Below are positions 35,712-45,285 of a stretch of DNA of 54,447 nucleotides, piece after piece. The notes beneath the pieces were generated by a model, which had not been told where the DNA came from, did not search any database, and worked only from the letters and a program-made list of their open reading frames with translations. Location: contig JAGVYR010000033.1 of assembly GCA_018303185.1 (NCBI GenBank), forward strand, positions 1 through 54,447, in the 5' to 3' direction. The translations under genes and the position numbers were made by a program. Source of the stretch: Candidatus Woesearchaeota archaeon. Lineage in GTDB: Archaea > Nanobdellota > Nanobdellia > Woesearchaeales > GW2011-AR4. The stretch's first letter is position 1, and the number at the start of each line of letters is the position of its first letter.

Positions 35712-37139
35712 ATGTCAGAACACAATGGCGGGCACGGCTCTAACTCTAAACTGAGCAAATACGGGTTTACAGAGGAGACAGCTGAAGAGACAAGAAAGAA
35801 TACAAGCATCCCGACAGGCTATCCGAAGCCCAGCAGGCGCTACAGGCTTCATTACGAGGCTTATAACATCTCCATTGAAGAGCCGTATTTCTGGATTTTG
35901 CATTACCTCAGGTACTTTCAGGGCTACCATCACATAGAGAAGATAACTGATGTTTTCGCTGCTGCCGAAAACTCATCGTTCTTCGGAGCCAATCAGCAGC
36001 GCCTTGGGCTGCAGCAGGAAAAGGTGTCCCAGTATCTTGCAACAATAGGGAAAATGGTACGTGAATTGTTCCAGCTTGTGCGCGAATTAAGGGTCATCGA
36101 TGAAAGGCTTTCTTATTATGCAGACTCTTACTCAAACAGCAGGAGCCAGGAGAGCGCGGAAATAACCCTGAAAGGGATTTGGGTGGACATGGTGGAGCAG
36201 GGAGCAAAGAATCCCGCATCTGTTTATGGCATGGCGCGCGAAGTCCAGTTTACTACGCTGCCTGACTTATTTTTCTCCACTCATCCGAGAAAATCCGAGG
36301 ATGTGGATGAAGTTGTTGACAGGGAAAGAAGCGCATTCAACAGGAAAGTGAAAGAGGTTTTGAAAAGAAAGCTGAGAAGCTTCATGGCGTGGAAGGAGCA
36401 TACTTATGAGGAGATGAAGAACAGGCGCATCTTCACCCTCAAATACCTGAGGCAGCATTATGAGATCATAAGGATGTACATGGCATGGGTAAGGCCCTAT
36501 CTCAAGAACATCCAAAGGCTTAATCTCGACCAGAAAAAGGCAGACACTCCGGACATAATAACCGCTTTCGAGAATTCCATGATTGAAGTGGAGCTGCTGG
36601 CAAAAAAAAGCGAGGGGAAGGCAAGCAGCGTAGTGGTGATGCATTACCTTTACAGGATAAGGCCCGAGATGAACTATTCCCAGGAATACAACCGGGGCCC
36701 TTTGCATCTCGGCCGTGTCGAGATTGACTTCAGGTCATACGGCTGGACTGATGGGGAAATCGAGAACTACAGGAGGATGAGGGCAGAGGAGGACATGGAG
36801 CTCCTCGGGGTTGTCGATGCATCCGTGAAGGCAGCCATGGAATCTCTCGGCGACGAATTGATGCGCTACCTTCAGGAGGCGGGAGAGGACATGCCAATCC
36901 ATAAAAAGGAAGATGCTGCAAAGAAGCTGGCCTCACCGCACGCTTCAGTGTTCAAGGGCTTCAGGGAGATGTTCACATCCTTCAGCGGGCACAAGGCTGT
37001 AAGGGCACACAAGAAGCCGAAGAGGGATGACCTCTACAGGCTTGCAAAGGGCAAGAGAGCTGCAGCGACTTCGGCATCAGCAGCAATATGGAACATTTAC
37101 CACCACTTCAAGAAGCACCACGGGATGCTGAACTGGTAA
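35712..37139 (+). CDS. Hypothetical protein (475 aa), charged, helical
   Basis: Long ORF, no recognised domain. Confidence 0.75.
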   Translation: MSEHNGGHGSNSKLSKYGFTEETAEETRKNTSIPTGYPKPSRRYRLHYEAYNISIEEPYFWILHYLRYFQGYHHIEKITDVFAAAENSSFFGANQQRLGLQQEKVSQYLATIGKMVRELFQLVRELRVIDERLSYYADSYSNSRSQESAEITLKGIWVDMVEQGAKNPASVYGMAREVQFTTLPDLFFSTHPRKSEDVDEVVDRERSAFNRKVKEVLKRKLRSFMAWKEHTYEEMKNRRIFTLKYLRQHYEIIRMYMAWVRPYLKNIQRLNLDQKKADTPDIITAFENSMIEVELLAKKSEGKASSVVVMHYLYRIRPEMNYSQEYNRGPLHLGRVEIDFRSYGWTDGEIENYRRMRAEEDMELLGVVDASVKAAMESLGDELMRYLQEAGEDMPIHKKEDAAKKLASPHASVFKGFREMFTSFSGHKAVRAHKKPKRDDLYRLAKGKRAAATSASAAIWNIYHHFKKHHGMLNW

Positions 37140-37216
37140 ACTAGGGTTTAGTATAATCCCTGGAGCATCCCTGGAGCAATCAAAGCCGAGAATAGAAAAA
37201 GAAAGCCTTGGGACAT

Positions 37217-37270
37217 TAGGCGCGCCCAATGCGGCGCGCATCAAATGCGGCCCAACATTGGGGCCGCCTA
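37217..37270. promoter_or_regulatory. 54-nt GC-rich hairpin upstream of the TIM-barrel gene
   Basis: TAGGCG-CG-CCCAATG ... CATTGGG-GC-CGCCTA, inner stem CGCAT-CAA-ATGCG. Confidence 0.6.
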
Positions 37271-37335
37271 GACAACTGAGGATTTATTTTGATTTGGATA
37301 TGAAATAGCAAACCAAAGGTAAATAACAAATTAAA

Positions 37336-39609
37336 ATGCAATTCAATACAGGCTATAACCCGGAAGCGCCCAATGCATACAGGCAGATGCATCCGATGGC
37401 AGATTATGTCGGCGCCATGGACCCTGAAGCATACGGCCATACAGCCCCCCATAGCCCTGAGCATGGAAGCTATGCAGAAGATTCCGGCGGCACAGAAGAG
37501 CTGAGGCTGGGAGTCAATGACATAGGCATGTCCGTTCCCATGGGAATAAGCGCTGCAAATGTTGCAGGCATCTATTCAAAGATAAGGATGGGCGCAGGAA
37601 ATCTTGAGCTGCAATTCCCGACTTACAGGCAGGGCAACAGGAACGCGCAAAGCCCCGGAATGTACGGCGAGGACCAGAGGCAGGCATTGAGAGAGATGCA
37701 GGAAATCAATGAGGTCCGCTTCACAACCCACGCGCCTTTCCAGATAATGGGGATGATGGGCAGGGATGAAAGGGGAAATTATTCCCTCAACGGCTCAAGA
37801 AGAGACCTTGATGAATTGAAGAGAGCAATAGATTTCCAGGCTGACTTGGGAGGCGGCTCTGTCGTGTTCCATTCAGGCGAATTCGAAAGGCCCATGATAG
37901 ATATGGTTCTTGATGACGAGACCGGGCAGTTAAATCTCGCCCGCGACCAATCAGGGAGGCTTTTGTTCAAGGAATCTGCGGCGCAGGAGCAGGATGCGCA
38001 GTTCCAGATAATGGATGACAGGACATCTGCAAAAATGGAAACAGTCCAGAAGGACAGGCTCGTCGCATATGCAAAGTGGCTAAAGGCTGACAGGGACCAT
38101 GAAGGGGAGGATCAGGACGGCAATCCGGTTTTCATCAGAAAAGGAGATTATGTAGATTATGAGGGCCAGAAAGTGATTAATCCATATGACAAATACAGGG
38201 GAAGAGTTCCAGAATTCAATAAAGACACTGGCCGCTTCGAGACAAGGATGATGCACTTTGATGATTTCAGGAAAGAAGCCAATGAATACAACGAATGGCT
38301 AAAGAACAACTGGAAAACAGTGATGAGCACTGATAAGGGATGGAATGAAGACCCAAGATGGTACTACAAGAAAAAATATCCCGAGGAATCCTTTATTGGA
38401 GCAACATTAGAGACGCAGGAAGGATATTCACGAGGCTGGAGCCTGCATCTGGGGCAGGAGTCAGGAGACATAATCAAGAATCTGGACAAGTTAAACAAAG
38501 CTATAGAATTTTATAAAAAATTGGATAAATCAATCCCGGAAGAAGAGAGATGGAAATTAACAATGCAGGAAGGGGCAAGCCATAGGATGGGAATAGCATC
38601 ACAATTAATTCCTTCTGAATCTAAAAGCCCGCTTCAGGCTTTGGAGGAAGCCAGAAAAGATATGCAAAGAGCTTTGGAATACTCCCGCCAGTCCTCTTCA
38701 TCCCAGGAACAGCAGGCAGATGATACAAGAGAGACAAGAGAGCACCTCATAACTCCGATAAAAAGGCTGGAGAAGTACGGCGTCTTAAATTACGCAGAGG
38801 CAGCAGTGCATGCAATGGAAAGGACAAAGAATCCGAACGACCCTGTAGTTGTCGCAATAGAAAATCTGTTTCCGGAAAGGTTCGGCGGCCATGTGGAAGA
38901 ATTGAAATGGATAATAAAGAAATCAAGAGAGAGGATGGTGGACATACTTACAAAGCCGTATGTCGAGCTTGGAGTTTCAAGGAATCCAGTTGATATGAGT
39001 GAGGAAAAATATAAGCAGGGCCTTTTGCAGGAGAATCCACATTTCAAGTCGGGAATAAGCAGAGGAGAGGCAGAGAGGCTGGCAGAAAAGCACATCAAGG
39101 CAACCTTTGACACAGGGCATCTTAACCTGTGGAGAAAGTACTGGCAGCCAGACCCCAAGCTGACAAAAGAGCAGAATGACGCTGAATTCAGGAGATGGTA
39201 TCTGGGCCAGGTTGAGTCTCTTGCAAAGGAAGGGATGGTTGGAAACGTACATCTTGCTGATAACTATGGGGATCAGGATGAGCACTTAAGCCCCGGCCAG
39301 GGAAATGCTCCTGTCAAGGAAGCAATGGCCATAATAAAGAAATACGGCTACGACAAGGCCATTACTGTAGAGCCCGGAGCAGACGCTTCCACAGACTTAA
39401 GCGATTTCCACGGGCTTATGAAAACATGGCGCCTCTTCGGCTCACCCATCTACGGCATCGGAGGCATAGGCGGAGGCCCGGGAGTTCCGCAAAGGTGGGG
39501 CGACATCCAGTACAGCTACTTCGGCCAGAACCAGCCGCCAAGATACACTTTTGGGGCTTACGCGCCAAGCAACGACTGGACTTTGTGGAGCCAAGTTCCA
39601 ATGGAGTGA
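37336..39609 (+). CDS. Xylose-isomerase-like / AP-endonuclease-2-like TIM-barrel protein with large insertions
   Basis: GGGSVVFHSGE, VVVAIENLFPERFGG, ATFDTGHLNLW, GNVHLADNYGDQDEHLSPGQG, KAITVEPG metal-site style motifs. Confidence 0.7.
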   Translation: MQFNTGYNPEAPNAYRQMHPMADYVGAMDPEAYGHTAPHSPEHGSYAEDSGGTEELRLGVNDIGMSVPMGISAANVAGIYSKIRMGAGNLELQFPTYRQGNRNAQSPGMYGEDQRQALREMQEINEVRFTTHAPFQIMGMMGRDERGNYSLNGSRRDLDELKRAIDFQADLGGGSVVFHSGEFERPMIDMVLDDETGQLNLARDQSGRLLFKESAAQEQDAQFQIMDDRTSAKMETVQKDRLVAYAKWLKADRDHEGEDQDGNPVFIRKGDYVDYEGQKVINPYDKYRGRVPEFNKDTGRFETRMMHFDDFRKEANEYNEWLKNNWKTVMSTDKGWNEDPRWYYKKKYPEESFIGATLETQEGYSRGWSLHLGQESGDIIKNLDKLNKAIEFYKKLDKSIPEEERWKLTMQEGASHRMGIASQLIPSESKSPLQALEEARKDMQRALEYSRQSSSSQEQQADDTRETREHLITPIKRLEKYGVLNYAEAAVHAMERTKNPNDPVVVAIENLFPERFGGHVEELKWIIKKSRERMVDILTKPYVELGVSRNPVDMSEEKYKQGLLQENPHFKSGISRGEAERLAEKHIKATFDTGHLNLWRKYWQPDPKLTKEQNDAEFRRWYLGQVESLAKEGMVGNVHLADNYGDQDEHLSPGQGNAPVKEAMAIIKKYGYDKAITVEPGADASTDLSDFHGLMKTWRLFGSPIYGIGGIGGGPGVPQRWGDIQYSYFGQNQPPRYTFGAYAPSNDWTLWSQVPME

Positions 39610-39700
39610 ATTCAGAGTATCCTGTTTTATAAAACCCATCTTTATATAATATTTAAAATAAAGCTTAAATACAGCGCTGCTTATTCTTGCCTGAAACATC

Positions 39701-40192
39701 ATGGATAAAGGCCAGAAGGAAGAGCTGAAAAAACTTTCTCCAAGGGAGCGCGTGAAAAAGCTCAAGGAGCTTGAAGATCAGCGCAAGAAGGAATTCTCTG
39801 AGATAGATGAGATGATAGAAGCCTCCATGAAGGAGATTGACACAGACGACCTTGCATCCGAGATTGCGCCAGCGGCAAGAGAAGTCAACATTGACGACCT
39901 TTTTGAGCAGGAACAGGGCAGCATTGACGCTTCATTGAAGAAAGCAGATGAAGATGAGGAGGGCCATGCTCCAAAGTACACGGCCCTTGTCCAGGACTAT
40001 GAAAACCTTAAGGACCTTTCCTACGCATCAATGGAAGGGCCCCTATCTGAAAGGCAGATACAGCTTCTCGACCAGATCGGCGAAAGGATAAGCACCAGAA
40101 AATATGTTTCCGAGTCCGACAAGCTTGCAGACCTTTTCGTGGCTTCAAGGAGTGTACTTTATCAGGTGAAGAAATACCAGGGTATTGAATAG
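39701..40192 (+). CDS. Hypothetical protein (163 aa), charged/coiled
   Basis: Complete ORF, TATA-like region upstream. Confidence 0.65.
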   Translation: MDKGQKEELKKLSPRERVKKLKELEDQRKKEFSEIDEMIEASMKEIDTDDLASEIAPAAREVNIDDLFEQEQGSIDASLKKADEDEEGHAPKYTALVQDYENLKDLSYASMEGPLSERQIQLLDQIGERISTRKYVSESDKLADLFVASRSVLYQVKKYQGIE

Positions 40193-40216
40193 GTTCTTGA
40201 GGGTGTGTTCTAAAAA

Positions 40217-40359
40217 GGTTGCCATCTGGATGGCTCTGTAGAAAATAAGCATAGTGCCAATATGCGAGCCCTGTGAAAAGCTCATCAAGCCTGACAGGGG
40301 ACGCTCCCTGCGGGATGGCAGGCTCTTGAATAGCTCATCGAGTGCGAACGATGGCAACC
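40217..40359. ncRNA. Structured RNA candidate, unassigned
   Basis: Closing stem GGTTGCCATC/GATGGCAACC with inner GGCTC/GAGCC containing GCATA/TATGC, and AAGCCTG/CAGGCTCTT containing CAGGG/CCCTG. Confidence 0.6.
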
Positions 40360-40430
40360 GAAACACGGAGTTCCAACTCCGGCTAGCAGTTTAAGAAAAG
40401 TATAAAAACCACCTTATCCCTGAGACGTGC

Positions 40431-40970
40431 ATGAATCCATCCAAGTTCAGCGAGATAAAGAGCGAATACGATAATTTCTACCGCAGCCTCATGGCACAAG
40501 GCAAGCTTCCTTTATGGAGCACAGGGCACGGGTTCTGGAGCAATGCAATCTCAGAAGAGGTTTATGAAGCCTTCAAAAAGATAGGGCTTCACGGGCACCG
40601 CACTTTCATAGACCTTGGCTCCGGCGATGGCAAAGTAGTCCTGATTGCCGCATTGTTCTGCCAGCGGGCAGTCGGGATTGAAGGGGACAATGTGCTGCAC
40701 CAGAAGGCGCTGGAGATGCAGAAAAAGCTCCTCATCCCGAATGCAATATTTTTCAATGACGATTTCTACAACCACAATATCCTTGATTATGATATTGTAT
40801 TCACATATCCCGACGCTCCTATGTACAGGGGCATGGAGAAGAAGTTCCTCAGCGAATTAAGCGGCAAATTGCTCCATTACGGGCATCATTTCCATCCGGA
40901 GCAGCTTGAAAAAGAGGATTCATTTATGGTTAATGGCAGCCCGTTCACGATATACCGCAACCCTAAGTGA
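40431..40970 (+). CDS. Class I SAM-dependent methyltransferase
   Basis: RTFIDLGSGDGKVVLIAALFCQRAVGIEGDN. Confidence 0.8.
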   Translation: MNPSKFSEIKSEYDNFYRSLMAQGKLPLWSTGHGFWSNAISEEVYEAFKKIGLHGHRTFIDLGSGDGKVVLIAALFCQRAVGIEGDNVLHQKALEMQKKLLIPNAIFFNDDFYNHNILDYDIVFTYPDAPMYRGMEKKFLSELSGKLLHYGHHFHPEQLEKEDSFMVNGSPFTIYRNPK

Positions 40971-41784
40971 ATTCAAGGAAATATGCCTCTTTTTCCTTTC
41001 CTTCGACGCTTATTTTTTTGTCTTTATCAAATTCAAATTCTCCGGCATTGCTTAATCCATTGAAGAGCCCATTGTCAGCAGTTCCGGTGATTTTTATTAT
41101 TTTTATTTTATTGCCTTCTTTTTCATATTCTTCAAGCAAAAAGACGCCGTTGCCTTTTGTGTATATTATGCCGGATTTTAATTTCTTAACGAACAGTGCA
41201 GCAGTTTCTTTGGAGCTGTTTTCCAAAATCTCAAGGCTCGTTTTTGAAATCCTCAGCGATTCCCTGCAGTCAAAACTGCACGGAAAGTGAAACAGAAGCG
41301 AAAAATCAAAATGCCTTGCAGCGATGTTATTTTGGAAATGAAAGTCTCCCTGCGAATTTCTTAATGTTTTTAAGGTCAAATCATAGCTATCTTCAGAAAA
41401 ATTCTCCGTGAAAAAGCGGCAGCAGCATTTCGGGTAGCCGAGCGCAATGCCGAGCTCAAAATGCTTTCCTTCACTTTCATGCTTTTTCGCATTTTCAGCA
41501 AGCTCTTTGGTTTTTGAGGCATACACGAAAAAATGCCCTTTTTCATTGGAGTTAGGATTTATTTTCATTGACTTATCTGAATAGTGTGAATTTGAAGACT
41601 CTTTTTTAACCTTGAAGCCAGAAATCGCTGTATGTATCTTATTTTCACTGAAAAAATCAAGAACCTTCTTCAAATCGCGCTCATGCACCATTATCCTTGC
41701 GCACGGCTTGGTGCCTTCAATTAATGAAAGCATTTCCAGCGCTTTTATCTTTGATCTGAATAAACCAGTTAAATCCCATGCCAT
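40963..41784 (-). CDS. DUF483-like protein
   Basis: LGIALGYPKCCCRFFTENF; archaeal DUF483-type layout. Confidence 0.6.
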   Translation of the reverse strand: MAWDLTGLFRSKIKALEMLSLIEGTKPCARIMVHERDLKKVLDFFSENKIHTAISGFKVKKESSNSHYSDKSMKINPNSNEKGHFFVYASKTKELAENAKKHESEGKHFELGIALGYPKCCCRFFTENFSEDSYDLTLKTLRNSQGDFHFQNNIAARHFDFSLLFHFPCSFDCRESLRISKTSLEILENSSKETAALFVKKLKSGIIYTKGNGVFLLEEYEKEGNKIKIIKITGTADNGLFNGLSNAGEFEFDKDKKISVEGKEKEAYFLEFT

Positions 41785-41894
41785 AAATAGAAAAGAATCA
41801 ATGGATTATAAAAATATTGCCAGAAGCAATGTTAAACACTATCCTTCAATGGTCATAAACCTTTATAAAAGCTTTTCAACAATTCCGCTGTATA

Positions 41895-42701
41895 ATGAAA
41901 TTTGACCTTCCGATGCGCGAGCATCCAAATATGGAGAAGTATGACAGAAATGACATTGAGAAAGCCCATATCTTTGCGAATGAGGTATACAAGGAGCTCG
42001 GGGCATTAATCAGGGGCGTTGTTCTATTTGGCTCAAGCGCGAGAAAAACAGCCACGGCAAAAAGCGACATAGACATCCTTGTTGTCATTGACGACCTGCA
42101 GGTTTCCCTGACGCCTGAAGTTACAGAGGCATACAGGCTGATTGTAAAGAATAAGATTGCAAGGGTCTCAACCCGCATCCATGTCACAACCCTGCGCTTC
42201 ACCGCATTCTGGGACTACATCAGGAACGGGGATCCGATCGGGGTTAATATCCTCAGGGACGGAGTTGCGCTGATAGATGCAGGCTTTTTTGAGCCTCTTC
42301 AAGTGCTGCTGAAAAAAGGGCGCATAAGGCCGACAAAGGAAAGCATATGGTCCTATTACATCCGTAGCCCAAATACGCTGCACAACAGCAAGTGGCATAT
42401 ATTGCAGGCATCCATTGACCTCTATTGGGCAGTGATAGACGCGGCCCATGCAGCCCTTATGAAGCTTGGGGAAATTCCGCCAACTCCGGAGCATGTTGCC
42501 GACCTTCTGGAAGAGAAGATGGTGAAGAAAAAGCTGCTTGAGGCAAAGTACGTCACGATAATGAGGAATTTCTACAAGCTCATGAAGATGATTACCCACA
42601 GGGAATTAAAGGAAATCAAGGGCGAGGAATTCGACCGCAACTTCCTTATTGCCGAGGATTTTGTACAGAGAATGAGGAAGTTCATTGAGGATGAGAAATA
42701 A
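41895..42701 (+). CDS. Nucleotidyltransferase (MNT-like) domain protein
   Basis: RGVVLFGSSARKTATAKSDIDILVVIDD. Confidence 0.85.
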   Translation: MKFDLPMREHPNMEKYDRNDIEKAHIFANEVYKELGALIRGVVLFGSSARKTATAKSDIDILVVIDDLQVSLTPEVTEAYRLIVKNKIARVSTRIHVTTLRFTAFWDYIRNGDPIGVNILRDGVALIDAGFFEPLQVLLKKGRIRPTKESIWSYYIRSPNTLHNSKWHILQASIDLYWAVIDAAHAALMKLGEIPPTPEHVADLLEEKMVKKKLLEAKYVTIMRNFYKLMKMITHRELKEIKGEEFDRNFLIAEDFVQRMRKFIEDEK

Positions 42702-43151
42702 TCAGAGAGTTACGAATTCTGTCTTTATCTGCTTTAGGGATGTGAGGGATATTGCCTTTGCAAAGCCGTATTTTTTAATTGCGAACTTGACGAATGAATA
42801 ATAATCATCAATGTCTCTGCTCCTTAATTTCAATATCAGCTCATAATCCCCTGTGACTATATCTACGCTCTCGACGTTGGAATTTTTTGCAATCTCCTTT
42901 GCAACCTCTTCAGGGTCTCCATACTTTCCCTCTACAAGATTCACCAGCACGTAAGTGCAGTGCCCCTGCCCGATTTCCCTGTAATTGAACACTGATTTGT
43001 AGGATTTTATCGCTCCTTCTTTTTCAAGCCTTTTTATGTTATAGTGGATTGTAGTGGCAGGCACCTTTAGCCTCTTTGCTATGCTGGAAATCCTCGGGGT
43101 GCAATGCCCCTCCTTCAGCATTTCAACCAGTTTCTGCCTTATATCCTTCAT
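42702..43151 (-). CDS. Lrp/AsnC-family transcriptional regulator
   Basis: HTH RISSIAKRLKVPATTIHYNIKRLEKEGAIKSYKSV plus RAM-like domain VESVDIVTGDYELILKLRSRD. Confidence 0.9.
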   Translation of the reverse strand: MKDIRQKLVEMLKEGHCTPRISSIAKRLKVPATTIHYNIKRLEKEGAIKSYKSVFNYREIGQGHCTYVLVNLVEGKYGDPEEVAKEIAKNSNVESVDIVTGDYELILKLRSRDIDDYYSFVKFAIKKYGFAKAISLTSLKQIKTEFVTL

Positions 43152-43155
43152 AATA

Positions 43156-43222
43156 TTGAATAATATTCAACTATTTATTAATTTTTTGGTTATTATTTGA
43201 ATAATTTACAACTATTTATTTA
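43156..43222. promoter_or_regulatory. Duplicated operator/promoter element in the divergent lrp-racemase intergenic region
   Basis: TTGAATAATATTCAACTATTTATTAA (43156) and TTGAATAATTTACAACTATTTATTTA (43197), 41 bp apart. Confidence 0.65.
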
Positions 43223-43246
43223 AGTGTATGGCAATTACTTTCAATA

Positions 43247-43966
43247 ATGACAGCTGAAAATACCAATCCAAGAGCAGGTATAATAGGGGGCATGGGGCCA
43301 CAAACCAGCTCGCAGTTTTGCCTAAATATCAATATGAAATTCAGGCAGCTTGCAAACAGGCAGCCAGATATGGTGATTGAGAATGTCCCAATATCGCTTG
43401 AGGATGAAACGGAATTAATAAATGGAGGCAATCCTAAGAATTTCAGGGCATTGCTTACTGGCGCAGTAAGGAAACTGAATCATGCCCATTCGGATTTTAT
43501 CGCAGTGCCATGCAACACAGCCCATTTTTTTCTTGAAGACCTTCGAAAGATATCATCAGCGCCGATAATAAGCATTATTGATGAATGTGCGCTTGAATGC
43601 AGCAGCAGAAACATTAAGATTGCAGGGTTGTTGGCAACCCCGAAAACAATAAAGGAAAGGCTGTTTGAGGCTCCGATGAAGGAAGCGGGCGTCGATATAA
43701 TCCTGCCAAGCGAAGCAGACCAAAAAATGATAACAAACATAATATTCGGGCTTATTAGCAATAGGGCACGCAAGAAAGATTCAACAGGTATTCTAAAAAT
43801 TATCCGCAGGCTTAGGGATAATGGAGCAGAAGCGGTTGTGATTGGATGCACCGATATATCCTTGCTTATTTCTGATAAAAATTCAGCTATCCCGGTAATT
43901 GAAACTGTAAGAATTCTTGAAGATTCTGTAATAAAAATGCTTTTACATGGGAAGATGCCAAAATGA
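43247..43966 (+). CDS. Aspartate/glutamate racemase family protein
   Basis: GIIGGMGPQTSSQF, FIAVPCNTAHFF, AVVIGCTDISLLI. Confidence 0.92.
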   Translation: MTAENTNPRAGIIGGMGPQTSSQFCLNINMKFRQLANRQPDMVIENVPISLEDETELINGGNPKNFRALLTGAVRKLNHAHSDFIAVPCNTAHFFLEDLRKISSAPIISIIDECALECSSRNIKIAGLLATPKTIKERLFEAPMKEAGVDIILPSEADQKMITNIIFGLISNRARKKDSTGILKIIRRLRDNGAEAVVIGCTDISLLISDKNSAIPVIETVRILEDSVIKMLLHGKMPK

Positions 43967-45252
43967 ATTTGGCAATAATCGGTGCAGGAATAATGGGGCA
44001 ATACAGCGCAAAAGCACTGGCAGGAAGGGCAGCCATTACCTTATACGATCCAAATAAGGGCAAGGATGAAATTCGGGAGCAATTACGTGGGATAGATGCC
44101 GTGATAGCGGGCGATAGCAAGGATGCTGTCAGGAACGCGGACGTGGTTCTTTTCTGCGTTCCAACTCACCTAGCCTATGATGTAATGCAGGAAATACTGC
44201 CGTACTGCAGAAAAGGTGCGTTGATATCAGGGCAGACGAGCAATAAGCTGCCTGAGGCGAAAGCATTTGACGATTACATGGCTAAAAATCATTCCTCTGG
44301 ACTGGAGATGGTCACGATTCACACTATGTGCAATCCAGCAAAGTCTAATCCTGAGAACGAGATACTTGCAGTTATCAGGCATAAAGCCAAGCCGGAAACC
44401 TATGATTTTGCATTGAGCTTTTACAGGTGCATGTCCAGAAAAATCAGCGAATTTGAGACTGTAAGGGAACATGATACTATGACTGCGCGCACTCAGGTAA
44501 GCCCATCGCACCTGTTTTTGTCAATAGCAAGCACCTATGCGGCTGGGACAGGCTTTCCATGGATAGATGCGGATTTTGGACACGGCCTTGAAATAATGAA
44601 GCTTTCCTTGGGATTAAGGGCTGCAAGTCTGCCTAGCCATGTTTACCGGGAAATCCAGATGGGAAATACTCTCGGCAGAAAAATCACTGAAGCGGCAGCT
44701 GCAGTAGAGCGGGATTTGATAGGCATGGCAGCATCAGGGAAGAAGTCTCAATACAGAGACATGGTCATGAAAGCTAGGGGAAGGCTCATGGGCAGTGGCA
44801 TGCCGCCTTTGCTAACAGACGAGACCATCATGCTTTTTAATAGGAATGGAGTGATGAGGCCGAATTCCCACTCTACATTGATTCAGTATGCGGTTTCACT
44901 GGCAGAAAGCGGCGCGGGGCTTTTAGACAGCATGAAAGCCACAACCCCTATGCACACAGCATTGGTATGCATGATTGAATATCTGCTGCGCAATGACGAT
45001 TTGCTTGAGGAGGCTATCGCCATTCCATTCGAATTCCCGAAAGTGATGTCTATGGATTTTGCCTTTCATGAGCATTTCAGGGATTGGGAAAAGGCAATAA
45101 TGCTAGGAGACAGAGACGCATATGATGCTAAGCACAGTAAAATGAGTGAAGGCCTTAGCATGATGGGGAACAGCAGCCTACTTGAATTGAGCACTGAAGT
45201 AGTCAGCCGATGCAGGAGAGACGCAGAATCAGCTTTAGACAGTAAACTTTAA
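43963..45252 (+). CDS. Prephenate-dehydrogenase-like NAD(P)-dependent protein
   Basis: MNLAIIGAGIMGQYSAKALA Rossmann motif; NADVVLFCVPTHLAYDVMQEI; MVTIHTMCNPA; ATGA overlap with racemase. Confidence 0.75.
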   Translation: MNLAIIGAGIMGQYSAKALAGRAAITLYDPNKGKDEIREQLRGIDAVIAGDSKDAVRNADVVLFCVPTHLAYDVMQEILPYCRKGALISGQTSNKLPEAKAFDDYMAKNHSSGLEMVTIHTMCNPAKSNPENEILAVIRHKAKPETYDFALSFYRCMSRKISEFETVREHDTMTARTQVSPSHLFLSIASTYAAGTGFPWIDADFGHGLEIMKLSLGLRAASLPSHVYREIQMGNTLGRKITEAAAAVERDLIGMAASGKKSQYRDMVMKARGRLMGSGMPPLLTDETIMLFNRNGVMRPNSHSTLIQYAVSLAESGAGLLDSMKATTPMHTALVCMIEYLLRNDDLLEEAIAIPFEFPKVMSMDFAFHEHFRDWEKAIMLGDRDAYDAKHSKMSEGLSMMGNSSLLELSTEVVSRCRRDAESALDSKL

Positions 45253-45285
45253 GCCAAATCCCTTTTTTCTTAAAAACAAAGAATT

